Assembly (NCBI RefSeq): GCF_005780165.1
Contig: NZ_VAUV01000008.1
Coordinates: 62,001-126,000, forward strand
Source: Phragmitibacter flavus
GTDB lineage: Bacteria; Verrucomicrobiota; Verrucomicrobiia; Verrucomicrobiales; Verrucomicrobiaceae
Direction of reading: 5' to 3'
Length of the DNA stretch: 64,000 nt
The translations under genes were made by a program, and so were the position numbers. Within the stretch, counting starts at the first letter, position 1; every line of letters begins with the position of its first letter. A model generated the notes under the pieces. The model was not told the origin of the DNA. It ran no database searches and saw nothing but the letters and a program-made list of their open reading frames with translations. Shown here one piece after another: positions 17,081 through 25,553 of this stretch.

Positions 17081-18610
17081 ATGTCCGCTTCTTCCTCAAT
17101 CTCATCTTCCACTGAAACCCAAGGCATCTGCTACCTCGTCGGAGCCGGCCCCGGCGATCCGGGCTTGCTCACCTTACGCGCCAAAGAATGCATCGAAATC
17201 GCCGACGTCCTTCTCTACGACTATCTCAGCAACCCCGACTTCCTCCGCTACGCCAAACCCGACGCTGAAAAAATCTACGTCGGCAAAAAAGCCAAGGATC
17301 ACACCCTCACCCAGGACGAGATCAATGCCCTCATCGTCGCCAAAGCCAAAGAGGGAAAAATCGTCACCCGACTCAAAGGCGGCGACCCGGTCCTCTTCGG
17401 TCGCGGTGCCGAGGAAGCCCGCGAACTGCATGACGCCGGCATCGCTTTCGAAATCGTCCCCGGCATCACCTCCGCCATCGCAGGACCCATTTACGCCGGC
17501 ATCCCGGTGACCCATCGCTCCCACTGTTCCCAATTGACCATCTTCACCGGCCACGAAGACCCCACGAAACCCGAAAGCTCCCTCGACTACGCCAAGATCG
17601 CCCAAGCCGACGGCACCAAGGTCATGCTCATGGGCGTCGAACGCATCGCCGAAATTTCCGGCAAACTCATCGAACACGGCGCCGATCCCTCCACCCCCGT
17701 CGCCCTCACCCGCTGGGCCACCACCGGCCGACAGCAAACCATCGAAGGCAATCTGTCGACCATCGCAAAAATCATCGCCGACACCGGCTTCAAGGCCCCC
17801 GCCGTCTGCGTCATCGGCAGCGTGGTGCTCGAACGCGACACCCTCAACTGGTTCGAAAAACGCCCCCTCTTCGGCAAACGCATCGTCGTCACCCGCACCC
17901 GCCAGCAAGCCGGCGACCTCAGCCATCGCCTCAGCAGCCTCGGTGCCGACGTCCTCGAACTCCCCACCATCCGCATCGAGCCCCCCAAAGATCTCAACGC
18001 CTTCGGCCAGCTCGTCATGGACTGCCACACTTATGACTGGCTGGTCTTCACCAGTCCCAACGGCGTCGAAAAATTCTTCGACATGTTTTATAAACTCTAC
18101 AAAGACGCCCGAGCCATCGGCGGTGTGAAGATTGCCGCCATCGGACCCGGCACCGCCGAAAAAATCCGCAGCTACCGCTTCGATACCGACCTCATCCCCG
18201 CAAAAATCGTCGCCGAAGGCCTCGTCGCCGCCTTCAAAAAAATCAACGTCGAGAACCAAACCATGCTCTGGGTCAAGGCCGAGCAAACCCGCGAAGTTCT
18301 CGGCAACGAACTCACCGGCCTGCGTGCCATCGTCGATGAAGCCATCGCCTACCGCACCGTTCCCGAATCTGCCGACAGCGATGCCGTGCAGCGTTTCAAA
18401 GAACAAGCCCCCGACATCATCACCTTCACCAGCAGTTCCACCGTCGAACATTTCTTGAAGCTGAACCTCCCCCTGGCCGAAACCACCCGCATCGCCAGCA
18501 TCGGTCCCATCACCTCCAAAACCCTGCGCGACAACGGCCTGCGCATCGACATCGAAGCCAAAGAACACAGCATCCCCGGCCTCGTCAAAGCCATCCAGGA
18601 ACAAGCCTAG
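17081..18610 (+). CDS. cobA-hemD: Fused uroporphyrinogen-III C-methyltransferase / uroporphyrinogen-III synthase
   Basis: A 509-residue bifunctional protein. Residues about 13-255 are the SAM-dependent methyltransferase (YLVGAGPGDPGLLTLRA, then VTRLKGGDPVLFGRGAEEA and PGITSAIAGPIYAGIPVTHR) that makes precorrin-2 for sirohaem and cobalamin. Residues about 262-505 are HemD (KRIVVTRTRQQAGDLSHRL, FTSPNGVEKFFD, FTSSSTVEHF), which cyclises hydroxymethylbilane. The fusion is known from other phyla. With hemA and hemC it completes the path from glutamyl-tRNA to uroporphyrinogen III except hemL and hemB, which are not here. The ATG at 17081 follows a heptanucleotide array. Confidence 0.95.
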   Translation: MSASSSISSSTETQGICYLVGAGPGDPGLLTLRAKECIEIADVLLYDYLSNPDFLRYAKPDAEKIYVGKKAKDHTLTQDEINALIVAKAKEGKIVTRLKGGDPVLFGRGAEEARELHDAGIAFEIVPGITSAIAGPIYAGIPVTHRSHCSQLTIFTGHEDPTKPESSLDYAKIAQADGTKVMLMGVERIAEISGKLIEHGADPSTPVALTRWATTGRQQTIEGNLSTIAKIIADTGFKAPAVCVIGSVVLERDTLNWFEKRPLFGKRIVVTRTRQQAGDLSHRLSSLGADVLELPTIRIEPPKDLNAFGQLVMDCHTYDWLVFTSPNGVEKFFDMFYKLYKDARAIGGVKIAAIGPGTAEKIRSYRFDTDLIPAKIVAEGLVAAFKKINVENQTMLWVKAEQTREVLGNELTGLRAIVDEAIAYRTVPESADSDAVQRFKEQAPDIITFTSSSTVEHFLKLNLPLAETTRIASIGPITSKTLRDNGLRIDIEAKEHSIPGLVKAIQEQA

Positions 18611-18617
18611 CCCAACG

Positions 18618-18696
18618 CTCCGACGCATCGTCGGCCAACATGGAGCGCCGACGTGTCGTCGGCAAACCCCGTCGGACCACCGACGTTCCGTCGGTC
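18618..18696. repeat. Three tandem CCGACG-nnn-CGTCGG palindromes
   Basis: Palindromes at 18620-18634, 18648-18662 and 18680-18694 share arms CCGACG/CGTCGG with three-base loops CAT, TGT and TTC. They begin ten bases after the cobA/hemD stop and fill most of the convergent gap with the methyltransferase gene. They could form three hairpins at transcript ends from either side. Confidence 0.8.
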
Positions 18697-18724
18697 TCAG
18701 GCGCCCAAGCTCCCCCACTCCCCC

Positions 18725-19453
18725 TCACTTCCTCGCCAAAACCAAATACTGCCCCCCCAGCGGCAGTTTCCTCATCGACGGCTCCAGCCCCCGCATCCCC
18801 GCCAGCGATTTCGGAAATACAAACTGGTAGTCCTTTGCCACAATCTCAAACCCCGCCCCACGCAGCAACCGCATCGCATTCGCCGGGAACAGCATGATCG
18901 CATCCCGGTCAAACGGCACCCGCGACATCATCCACACCACCATCGGATTCCACGGATTGTTTTCCCAAAACGCAAACACCCCGCCCGGCTTCAGACTCTT
19001 CCAAACCATCGACGCCGCCTCTGCCCGATATTCCAACGGAATGTGATGGAACACCCCATTACAAAAAGCCAGATCAAAAACCCCCTCCGGAACCTCCGTC
19101 GCCACATTCGTAAACCGCACCGGCAGCCCGGGATTCAAATGGCGCGCCTGCTCAATGCTGTCCGCCGAAGGATCATATCCCACATACTCCCGGCACCCCA
19201 AACCCTCCAACAACACCGACGCCGAAGTCCCCGTTCCACAACCATAATCCAGCACTTTCTCCGGCATCGCCAACCCTTGCTCTCCCAACACCCGCTTCAG
19301 CCACTTCACCCGACCCTCCGCGTAATACTCCTTCGCCTCACCCGTGATCGCCAGTCCCTTGTTCAACGCGGCATCATAGTCATCCGCGTATTCATCAAAC
19401 TCAGATTTCCCGGGCGGCAAAGTTTCAGGCGACGGCATCCCGTTTGTTCTCAT
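18725..19453 (-). CDS. Class I SAM-dependent methyltransferase
   Basis: A Rossmann-fold methyltransferase with motif I KVLDYGCGTGTSASVLL, motif II YVGYDPSAD, the acidic FDLAFCNGVFHHIP (motif IV) and LKPGGVFAFWENNP (post-motif). The start at ATG 19453 (MRTNGMPSP) gives 242 residues; 19438 is also possible, while the long frame to 19552 would overlap the next gene by 47 bases. No operon partner hints at the substrate; the general shape matches methyltransferase-11 type enzymes acting on small molecules or lipids. It lies 52 bases downstream of the DJ-1 gene on the same strand. Confidence 0.85.
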   Translation of the reverse strand: MRTNGMPSPETLPPGKSEFDEYADDYDAALNKGLAITGEAKEYYAEGRVKWLKRVLGEQGLAMPEKVLDYGCGTGTSASVLLEGLGCREYVGYDPSADSIEQARHLNPGLPVRFTNVATEVPEGVFDLAFCNGVFHHIPLEYRAEAASMVWKSLKPGGVFAFWENNPWNPMVVWMMSRVPFDRDAIMLFPANAMRLLRGAGFEIVAKDYQFVFPKSLAGMRGLEPSMRKLPLGGQYLVLARK

Positions 19454-19505
19454 GAAAGCGCCAAATGCCAAGAAGAAAATCATCTCATATCTTTGCATCC
19501 ATCCA

Positions 19506-20048
19506 TCAATGCATGATCGCCACCGCAATCTCGCGACGCTTCTCCTCCCCAAACAACTGATTCACCAACACCAGCCCAAACTCCAGCGCCGTGCCGGCTC
19601 CCCGCGAGGTGATCACGTGATCATCAATCACCACCAACTCTTCCAACAGAGAATCCGGCAACTCATCCGTCACGCTTGAGTGCGAAGTATGACGCCGGCC
19701 CGGCAAAATCCCCGCATCCTTCAAAATCGTCGGCGCCGCACAAATCGCCGCCACCGGCTTGTCCGCCTCATAAAACTCCCGCGCCAAAATCGCCGCCCTG
19801 CCGTCCTCGCGCAACACCTTCACCCCCGGCCCACCCGGCAACAACAGCAAATCAAACATTTCTCCCGCCACCTCATCCAGCAGCACCTCCGCCTGCAATT
19901 TGATCCCGCTGCGCCCGGTCAGATCCAGCGAATCCTCCACCGAAGCCAGCACCACCTCCGCCCCCGCCCTGCGCAGCAGATCCACCGGACTCACCAGCTC
20001 AATTTCCTCAAATCCATTCGCCAAAAGACACAACACACGTTTGCTCAT
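19506..20048 (-). CDS. DJ-1/PfpI family protein (YajL-like)
   Basis: A 180-residue flavodoxin-like protein with the nucleophile-elbow Cys103 in PVAAICAAPTIL, conserved Glu15 (NGFEEIELVSP), the LLLPGGPGVKVLR loop and the terminal SRGAGTALEFGLVLV segment. This is the DJ-1/YajL/ThiJ subgroup, linked to glyoxal or protein deglycation and oxidative stress; the exact reaction is debated for the family. It is cytoplasmic and full length. Confidence 0.92.
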   Translation of the reverse strand: MSKRVLCLLANGFEEIELVSPVDLLRRAGAEVVLASVEDSLDLTGRSGIKLQAEVLLDEVAGEMFDLLLLPGGPGVKVLREDGRAAILAREFYEADKPVAAICAAPTILKDAGILPGRRHTSHSSVTDELPDSLLEELVVIDDHVITSRGAGTALEFGLVLVNQLFGEEKRREIAVAIMH

Positions 20049-20073
20049 AAACCAACCCTACCACATCCACTCC

Positions 20074-20730
20074 TCATTCGCCCACCTCCATTGGCGCAGG
20101 CGCAAAAATCTTCCCGGCCAGTCCTCCGTGCGCCTTGATGAATGCATCCGGCGGCACCCGATCCAGCGGAGCATCCGCATAACCCACCCCCGGATAAACG
20201 GCATCACTGCGTCGCACCTCAAAATGCAAATGCGCCCAATACTGACCATCCGCCGTCCCCACTGTCCCGATCTTTTTCCCACGTTCCACCACTTCTCCCG
20301 ACTTCACCTCCATCGACTCCAGATGCGCATACACCGTCTGGTAAACCGACCATCCCAACACCGCACCTTCATCCGCCACCCGATGCGCCAAGATCACCAT
20401 GTTTCCCCAGCCCGGTCCCGGAACCCCCGCATAAACCACCTTTCCCGTCCCACTAGCAAAAACCGCATCCCCTTTGTCTGAATTCCATCCTCCAATGCCA
20501 TTCCAATCGTCCCCCAAATGCCGCGTCACCCGAAACGGCTGCGCATTGTAAACCAACGCCCCATTCTCCCCGCCCATCGGCATTTCAAACCGCGTCGCCA
20601 GCGGCAACTCCGCCGCCTCAATCGGTGACAATCGCAGAAACGCCGCATCCAACGGCACCACCTCCGTCGGCACCTCCCGGCACCCGGACACCGCCATCAA
20701 AATCAACAAACCAAAAATCAACACCCTCAT
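20074..20730 (-). CDS. M23 family metallopeptidase, lipoprotein
   Basis: The ATG at 20730 gives a 218-residue lipoprotein: MRVLIFGLLILMAVSGC with lipobox Cys17. The in-frame extension to 20793 is only translated heptanucleotide repeat (KVESWELRVES). The LytM/M23 zinc site is complete: H-L-G-D-D (HxxxD), then VYAHLESMEVKSGEVV and the final HLHFEVR. It is predicted to cleave peptidoglycan cross-bridges or act as a LytM factor in the periplasm. It is 25 bases upstream of the DJ-1 gene on the minus strand and divergent from glyS. Confidence 0.88.
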   Translation of the reverse strand: MRVLIFGLLILMAVSGCREVPTEVVPLDAAFLRLSPIEAAELPLATRFEMPMGGENGALVYNAQPFRVTRHLGDDWNGIGGWNSDKGDAVFASGTGKVVYAGVPGPGWGNMVILAHRVADEGAVLGWSVYQTVYAHLESMEVKSGEVVERGKKIGTVGTADGQYWAHLHFEVRRSDAVYPGVGYADAPLDRVPPDAFIKAHGGLAGKIFAPAPMEVGE

Positions 20731-20736
20731 CAACAC

Positions 20737-20778
20737 ACTCTCAACTCTCAACTCCCAACTCTCAACCTTCAACTCCCT
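20737..20778. repeat. Heptanucleotide array, consensus ACTCTCA, six units
   Basis: Six 7-bp units (ACTCTCA, ACTCTCA, ACTCCCA, ACTCTCA, ACCTTCA, ACTCCCT) lie between the divergent M23 and glycyl-tRNA synthetase genes, six bases upstream of the M23 start. Confidence 0.85.
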
Positions 20779-20838
20779 TGCACATTCGCCCATCCATGGC
20801 TAGTTAAGCACCCCCCATCCCTCCAACCGCACCCACCT

Positions 20839-22617
20839 ATGTCCGCCGACAAAAAAGATACCGCCTCCATGGAAAAGCTCGTGAGCCTCTGCAAACGCCG
20901 CGGCTTCATCTATCAATCCAGCGAAATCTACGGCGGCATCGGCGGCTTCTGGGACTACGGCCCGCTCGGTGCCGAACTCAAACGCAACCTCCGCGAAGCC
21001 TGGTGGCGCACCATGACCCGCGACCGCGAAGACGTCGTCGGTCTCGATGCCACCATCATCATGCACCCCAAGATCTGGGAAGCGTCCGGCCACACCGCTA
21101 CCTTCGCCGACCTCATGCGCGAGTGCACCCTCACCAACAAACGCGTCCGCGCTGATCATGTCGATCCCCAATCCGGCACCATCATCCAGTTCAGCGGCGC
21201 GCAATCGCCCACCGGTTGGAAAATCGCCCGCACCATCCAGGTCCTCATCAAAAACGGTGAGCACATCGAAAGCTTCCGTAAACGCGTCCGCCAACTCATC
21301 GCCCAAAACGCTGGTGATGCCGCAGGCAAGCCTGAAGAAATCGAACTCCTCGACGAAACCAAACTCGACACCGTCGAAATCTCCGTCGACTTTCACCCCG
21401 AGTCCGGTGCCGCCCTCGGCCCGGCCCGACCTTTCAACCTCATGTTGAAAACCTACGTCGGCCCCACCGCCACCGAAGCCGACGTCGCTTACCTGCGCCC
21501 CGAAACCGCCCAGGCCATCTTCGCCCAATTTAAAAACGTCCTCGACTCCTCACGCGTCAAAGTCCCCTTCGGCATCTGCCAGATCGGCAAAGCCTTCCGC
21601 AACGAAGTCACCCCGAAAAACTTCACCTTCCGCTCCCGCGAATTCGAACAAATGGAACTCGAATTCTTCATCAAACCCGATGAAGCCATCGAGATCATCC
21701 ACGGTGCCGTCGCCCCTTGGTCCGAATCCGCCGACCTCAGCGAACCCCAACCCAACTGGGGCTGGGAAATGTGGCACCGCTACTGGGTCGACCAACGCAC
21801 CAAATTCTACGCCAGCATCGGCCTCGGCACCGACGTCCTCGACTACTACTGGCAGACCAACGACGACCTCGCCCACTACGCCCGCGCTTGCGTCGACATC
21901 CTCTTCAAATTCCCCTTCGGCACCGAAGAACTCGAAGGCATCGCCGCCCGTGGCGATTTCGACTTGAGCCAGCACCAAAAACACAGCGGCCGCCCCCAGG
22001 AATTTTTTGACGACGAACTCAAAGCCGCCGCCGCCAAACTCAGCGACGACCAAAAAGAAGCCCTCATCCAGAAACGTCTCGCCGCCGAGGCCTCCAAAAC
22101 CAAAGGCGAACCCCTCCCCGAACCCGCCGTCCGCGCCTGGTTTGAACGCCTCTTCAAAGGCAACTACGTCCCCCACGTCATCGAACCCTCCGCCGGCCTC
22201 GACCGACTCGCCCTCGCCGTGCTCTCCCTTGCCTACAACGAAGTCGAGAAAACCGACGACAAAGGCAAAACCGAGACCCTCACCATCATGCGATTCCACC
22301 CCAGCATCGCCCCCATCAAAGTCGGCGTGTTTCCGTTGGTGAAAAACAAACCCGAAATCGTCGCCAAAGCCCGCAGCGTCTATAACGCCCTCAAAAAGCA
22401 CCTCAACTGTTTTTACGACGAAACCGCCAGCATCGGTCGTCGTTATGCCCGTCAAGACGAAGCCGGCACCCCCTTCGGTGTCACCATCGACTTCGACACC
22501 CTCGGCGAAAAAGGTCCAGAGCTCCTCGACACCGTCACCGTCCGCGAACGCGACAGCGCCGCCCAACACCGCGTCCCCATCGCCGACCTCCTCCCCTGGC
22601 TGCTAGCCCGCATTTAA
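20839..22617 (+). CDS. glyS: Glycyl-tRNA synthetase, alpha2 type
   Basis: This 592-residue class II synthetase charges tRNA-Gly. Motif-type blocks are clear: the N-terminal GFIYQSSEIYGGIGGFWDYG, LRPETAQAIFAQFKN, PFGICQIGKAFRNEVTPKNF, FRSREFEQMELEFF and PHVIEPSAGLDRLALAVL. The C-terminal anticodon-binding domain starts near residue 490 (IAPIKVGVFPLVKN). This is the single-chain eukaryote/archaea-like form, not the alpha2beta2 GlyQ/GlyS form. It is longer than most because of an insertion around residues 385-440 (lysine/alanine-rich, LSDDQKEALIQKRLAAEA). Confidence 0.95.
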   Translation: MSADKKDTASMEKLVSLCKRRGFIYQSSEIYGGIGGFWDYGPLGAELKRNLREAWWRTMTRDREDVVGLDATIIMHPKIWEASGHTATFADLMRECTLTNKRVRADHVDPQSGTIIQFSGAQSPTGWKIARTIQVLIKNGEHIESFRKRVRQLIAQNAGDAAGKPEEIELLDETKLDTVEISVDFHPESGAALGPARPFNLMLKTYVGPTATEADVAYLRPETAQAIFAQFKNVLDSSRVKVPFGICQIGKAFRNEVTPKNFTFRSREFEQMELEFFIKPDEAIEIIHGAVAPWSESADLSEPQPNWGWEMWHRYWVDQRTKFYASIGLGTDVLDYYWQTNDDLAHYARACVDILFKFPFGTEELEGIAARGDFDLSQHQKHSGRPQEFFDDELKAAAAKLSDDQKEALIQKRLAAEASKTKGEPLPEPAVRAWFERLFKGNYVPHVIEPSAGLDRLALAVLSLAYNEVEKTDDKGKTETLTIMRFHPSIAPIKVGVFPLVKNKPEIVAKARSVYNALKKHLNCFYDETASIGRRYARQDEAGTPFGVTIDFDTLGEKGPELLDTVTVRERDSAAQHRVPIADLLPWLLARI

Positions 22618-22620
22618 TCC

Positions 22621-22830
22621 AGAGTAGCAGCCGACGTAAGGAGGCTCGATTCCGCCGACCGCCAACCGCAACCTCCGCGCCGAGGCCCCGGGGGCGTAGC
22701 TGCGCCCCTCAACAAAGTCCGCCCCATCTCAACCGATCCCATCATCAGCGCCGAAGGCGCAATCTAAGTTAGCCCTGGGTGCAACCCTGGGTATCCCACA
22801 GCCGTATCCCGAGCCCTGCAAGGGCGACAT
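22621..22830. repeat. Mosaic of short palindromes in the glyS downstream gap
   Basis: The 281-base gap holds no gene but several self-complementary words: GGGGCGTAGCTGCGCCCC around 22691-22708, GCGCCGAAGGCGC at 22748-22760, a direct pair GCCCTGGGT/ACCCTGGGT around 22772-22792, and GCCCTGCAAGGGC at 22813-22825. They look like units of dispersed intergenic repeats; no T-run follows any of them. Confidence 0.6.
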
Positions 22831-22898
22831 AAAATCCCCCGCTCGTTTCCACGATTTCGCCCTTTCCATTCGCAATCACATCAGGCAAACTCCCCCTC

Positions 22899-23660
22899 AT
22901 GTGTTGCTTCACCCGACCCGTCGACTACGTCAACAACACCCGCATCTTCGCCCGCCTCGGTGACGGAGTGAATCAGTTCATCGCTTACGCCATGTCCATC
23001 GGCGCTAACGAAGAACTCGCCATGGTCCTACCCGTCCCCGTGGTTCCCAACTCCGGCGAAAAAGCCATGAAGTTCATTGACCTCAGCAAATATCCCCGCT
23101 TCTTCGAGGACATGGAAAGCGGCTTCCCTGCACTCAGAAGAAAACAAGCCGGACCATTCTCCACCGACCGCGCCACGCCCCGCGCCGCCAAGCTCGAAGT
23201 CGTTTCCGTCGGCAGCTACGACGCCAGCTTCGTCCCCACCGTCGCCGACTTCACCCGCCTCGACGAACGTTTTCGCTTCCCCGCTGATACCTGGAAAAAA
23301 CTCCCCGGCTACGCCAACTATGGATTTGCCGTCTTCAAACTCAAACCCACCCGCGGCCCCGTCCATCCCATGGCCTTCACCTTCCCCAGCGCCCATCCCC
23401 AGCAACTCTTCTTCCCCACCGTCCACATCCACGACGGCGAAGTCCACGCCAAAGCCGAATTCGACCACACCCTCTACTGCCAGGGCGGCAACATCAACGC
23501 CAAAGACTGGCAGGAATCCCCCGGGATCGCCATCCAATTCATGAAATGCGGCCTCACCCACCACATGGTTCCCCCCAACCACCACATCTACCGCCGCAAA
23601 ATGAACGGCAACCTCGCCAACGGCGACCTCCTCCTCCAGGCCAGTAAACTTCCGGCCTGA
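22899..23660 (+). CDS. Conserved-looking protein of unknown function, 253 aa
   Basis: No signal peptide or membrane segment is obvious. The start MCCFTRPVDYVNNTRIFAR carries a Cys-Cys pair, and ELAMVLPVPVVPNSGEKAMKFIDLSKYPRFFEDM follows. A central region (YANYGFAVFKLKP, then HPMAFTFPSAHPQQLFFPTVHIHDGEV) is rich in His and aromatic residues and could bind metal. The C-terminus has a His/Pro cluster (LTHHMVPPNHHIYRRKM). Codon use matches the neighbours, supporting a real gene. I do not recognise the family. Confidence 0.7.
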   Translation: MCCFTRPVDYVNNTRIFARLGDGVNQFIAYAMSIGANEELAMVLPVPVVPNSGEKAMKFIDLSKYPRFFEDMESGFPALRRKQAGPFSTDRATPRAAKLEVVSVGSYDASFVPTVADFTRLDERFRFPADTWKKLPGYANYGFAVFKLKPTRGPVHPMAFTFPSAHPQQLFFPTVHIHDGEVHAKAEFDHTLYCQGGNINAKDWQESPGIAIQFMKCGLTHHMVPPNHHIYRRKMNGNLANGDLLLQASKLPA

Positions 23661-23743
23661 TCGTTAAACCGAAGCCAGCAAAAAAGGAATCCGCCTTGCC
23701 GTTATCATCTAACGGCCTTCAAAGGCGCACCTCTTATCGATCA

Positions 23744-24772
23744 ATGAAATCCATACTCCTTTCCCTCCTTTCCCTGGCCTCCCTCTCCTTCCTGCAGGCA
23801 GCCGAAAACCCGCGCATCGTCTTCGACACCGACATCACAGGTGACGTTGACGACGTGCTCGCCCTCGCCATGTGCCACACCCTCGCCGACCGCGGCGCCT
23901 GCGAACTCCTCGCCGTCACCATCTCCAAACACAATCCCCTCACCGTCCCCTTCGTCAACGCCACCAACACTTTTTACGGCCGTCCCAACCTCCCCATCGG
24001 CGTCACCCGCGACCCCACCGCTCAAAAGCGTGACAGCCGCTTCCTCAAAGCCATCGAATCCGGTCACTTTCCCCACACCCTGAAATCCAACGACGAAGCC
24101 CACGAAGCCGTCGACCTCCTGCGCCGCACCCTCGCCGCCCAGCCCGACCACAGCGTCACCCTCATCAGCGTCGGCATCGCCTCCAACCTCGCCAACCTCA
24201 TCAAATCCAAACCCGACCAACACTCCCCACTCAACGGTCCCGACCTCATCCGCCAAAAGATAAAGATCCTCTCCCTTATGGCCGGAGCCTTCACCAACGT
24301 CCACGACACCAACTATCACCTCGAAGCCAACATCTACAACGGCATCCCCGCCATGCAAACCGTCGCCAATCAATGGCCCAACGAAGTCCCCATCATCTGG
24401 AGCGGTTATGAGATCGGCCATGCCCTCCCCTATCCCCGCGACAGTATCCGACTCGACTTCAATTATCTCCCTCATCACATCGTCAAAGCCTCCTATCTCC
24501 TCTACCCCGGCCCCGATCAAGACCGACCCAGCTGGGACCAAAGCAGCGTCCTTTACGCCGTCTTCCCCAACCGAAACTATTTCGGCCTTTCCCCCACCGG
24601 CCGCGTCAGCGTCGCCAACGACGCCTTCACCAAATTTATCCCCGACAAAAAAGACCCAGGTCAGCCACCCGGTCGCGACCGCCACCTCACCATGACCCCC
24701 ACCCAAACCGCCCGCGTCCTCGAAGCCATCGTCCAGTTTGTCGTCCAACCACCCCGCCAACCCCAACCTTAA
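23744..24772 (+). CDS. Exported inosine-uridine preferring nucleoside hydrolase, paralog A
   Basis: A 342-residue protein with a signal peptide (residues 1-20, ending LQAA) and the family's calcium-binding signature IVFDTDITGDVDDVLALAM near the mature N-terminus. The conserved middle (VTLISVGIASNLANLIKS, KILSLMAGAF) and the C-terminal DQSSVLYAVFPNRNYF block are also seen. It should split ribonucleosides into base and ribose outside the cytoplasm. The ATG at 23744 is preferred over 23696. A paralog lies at 25554, with a convergent nucleotidyltransferase pair between them and ribokinase downstream. Confidence 0.9.
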   Translation: MKSILLSLLSLASLSFLQAAENPRIVFDTDITGDVDDVLALAMCHTLADRGACELLAVTISKHNPLTVPFVNATNTFYGRPNLPIGVTRDPTAQKRDSRFLKAIESGHFPHTLKSNDEAHEAVDLLRRTLAAQPDHSVTLISVGIASNLANLIKSKPDQHSPLNGPDLIRQKIKILSLMAGAFTNVHDTNYHLEANIYNGIPAMQTVANQWPNEVPIIWSGYEIGHALPYPRDSIRLDFNYLPHHIVKASYLLYPGPDQDRPSWDQSSVLYAVFPNRNYFGLSPTGRVSVANDAFTKFIPDKKDPGQPPGRDRHLTMTPTQTARVLEAIVQFVVQPPRQPQP

Positions 24773-24773
24773 C

Positions 24774-25304
24774 TTAACTGCCCATCCCGTCCTCGCCAAA
24801 AATTTCCTTGCTGTAGTGCTCACGTAAGAACACCAAATCCGCCGCATCCTTTTCCCGGTAAGTTTTCGACTTCATCCGCCACAGCAGCTTCGGCGAAGCA
24901 AACGGAATGGAAACGCCATCAATCACCCGCGTCACCGTATGCAAGCTCGCCTCCGCATAATCAATCCCCGAAGCCGACGCCATCAAATCGACCACAATTT
25001 CATCACAAACCCGCACCACCACATACTGGGAAACCTCGCCCGGCTTCAACTCCCTCACCACCTTGTCCGGCAAAAATTCCAATGCTTGAAACACCTTCGC
25101 CTCGTTCGCCAGGCTCGCATCAATCATCACATCCACATCACCAGTCGTCCTCGGATAACCCGCATTGATGATCGCAAACCCACCCACGATCACATACCTG
25201 ACACCCAGCTCATTCAACGCCCGGCACAACGCGACTACATCCTCCTGGGTCGGAGCCCGCGAAATCAATTCCCCTTCTTCGGACTCAACGTCTTCATCGT
25301 CCAT
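24774..25304 (-). CDS. Nucleotidyltransferase of the AbiEii/MNT-like type
   Basis: A 176-residue protein with a minimal nucleotidyltransferase core: VRYVIVGGFAIINAGYPRTTGDVDVMID (two glycines at 41-42, catalytic-type Asp56 and Asp58), then a third acidic strand in EIVVDLMAS. The C-terminal segment LLWRMKSKTYREKDAADLVFLRE is the KxxxxREKDxxDLxxL block shared by AbiEii-type and DUF6036-like proteins. Its start lies inside the upstream 77-aa gene (40-base overlap), implying coupled translation. A toxin or tRNA-modifying role is possible but not shown. Confidence 0.8.
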   Translation of the reverse strand: MDDEDVESEEGELISRAPTQEDVVALCRALNELGVRYVIVGGFAIINAGYPRTTGDVDVMIDASLANEAKVFQALEFLPDKVVRELKPGEVSQYVVVRVCDEIVVDLMASASGIDYAEASLHTVTRVIDGVSIPFASPKLLWRMKSKTYREKDAADLVFLREHYSKEIFGEDGMGS

Positions 25305-25498
25305 GCATTTGCCTCCTCATGACTGCGAAACCTATAGACTCCACGCCGCGCCATTACATGGCCGCCACTCTTCAAAAACTGGTTCAGCGTCTTCTGCATC
25401 GCAAATCCCGTCGCCAATCCGTCGGCAGAAGGACGACGTCTTCCCACGGTCTTCCCAATAAACTCCTCAACATTGATCACTGATCCACCTTGATCCAT
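25265..25498 (-). CDS. Small basic protein overlapping the nucleotidyltransferase gene, possible partner/antitoxin
   Basis: The 77-residue protein has a charged centre (KTVGRRRPSADGLATGFAM) and a basic C-terminus (GVYRFRSHEEANAWTMKTL) resembling small DNA-binding or antitoxin proteins. The frame overlaps the nucleotidyltransferase start by 40 bases, so the two are translationally linked. A promoter just upstream would place transcription initiation on the ATG. No named family was recognised; partner or antitoxin is an inference from gene order. Confidence 0.65.
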   Translation of the reverse strand: MDQGGSVINVEEFIGKTVGRRRPSADGLATGFAMQKTLNQFLKSGGHVMARRGVYRFRSHEEANAWTMKTLSPKKGN

Positions 25499-25504
25499 TG
25501 CGCT

Positions 25505-25533
25505 AGACTAGCACAACACCCAATCAACACCAA
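25505..25533 (-). promoter_or_regulatory. Promoter of the 77-aa/nucleotidyltransferase pair, leaderless spacing
   Basis: On the minus strand TTGGTG (25533-25528) is separated by 17 bases from TAGTCT (25510-25505), which is preceded by TGC. Six bases later comes the ATG at 25498, so transcription would begin at or next to the start codon. The -10 lies inside the palindrome GCTAG-A-CTAGC (25502-25512), a possible operator. Confidence 0.4.
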
Positions 25534-25553
25534 CACCAACGAGAATTCCCTTG

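Noticed and set aside
19454-19552. N-terminal extension of the methyltransferase (33 residues)
   Set aside because: It would overlap the DJ-1 gene coding region by 47 bases and gives an Arg/Trp-rich segment unrelated to the family.
20731-20793. N-terminal extension of the M23 lipoprotein
   Set aside because: It is translated heptad repeat and would bury the lipoprotein signal.
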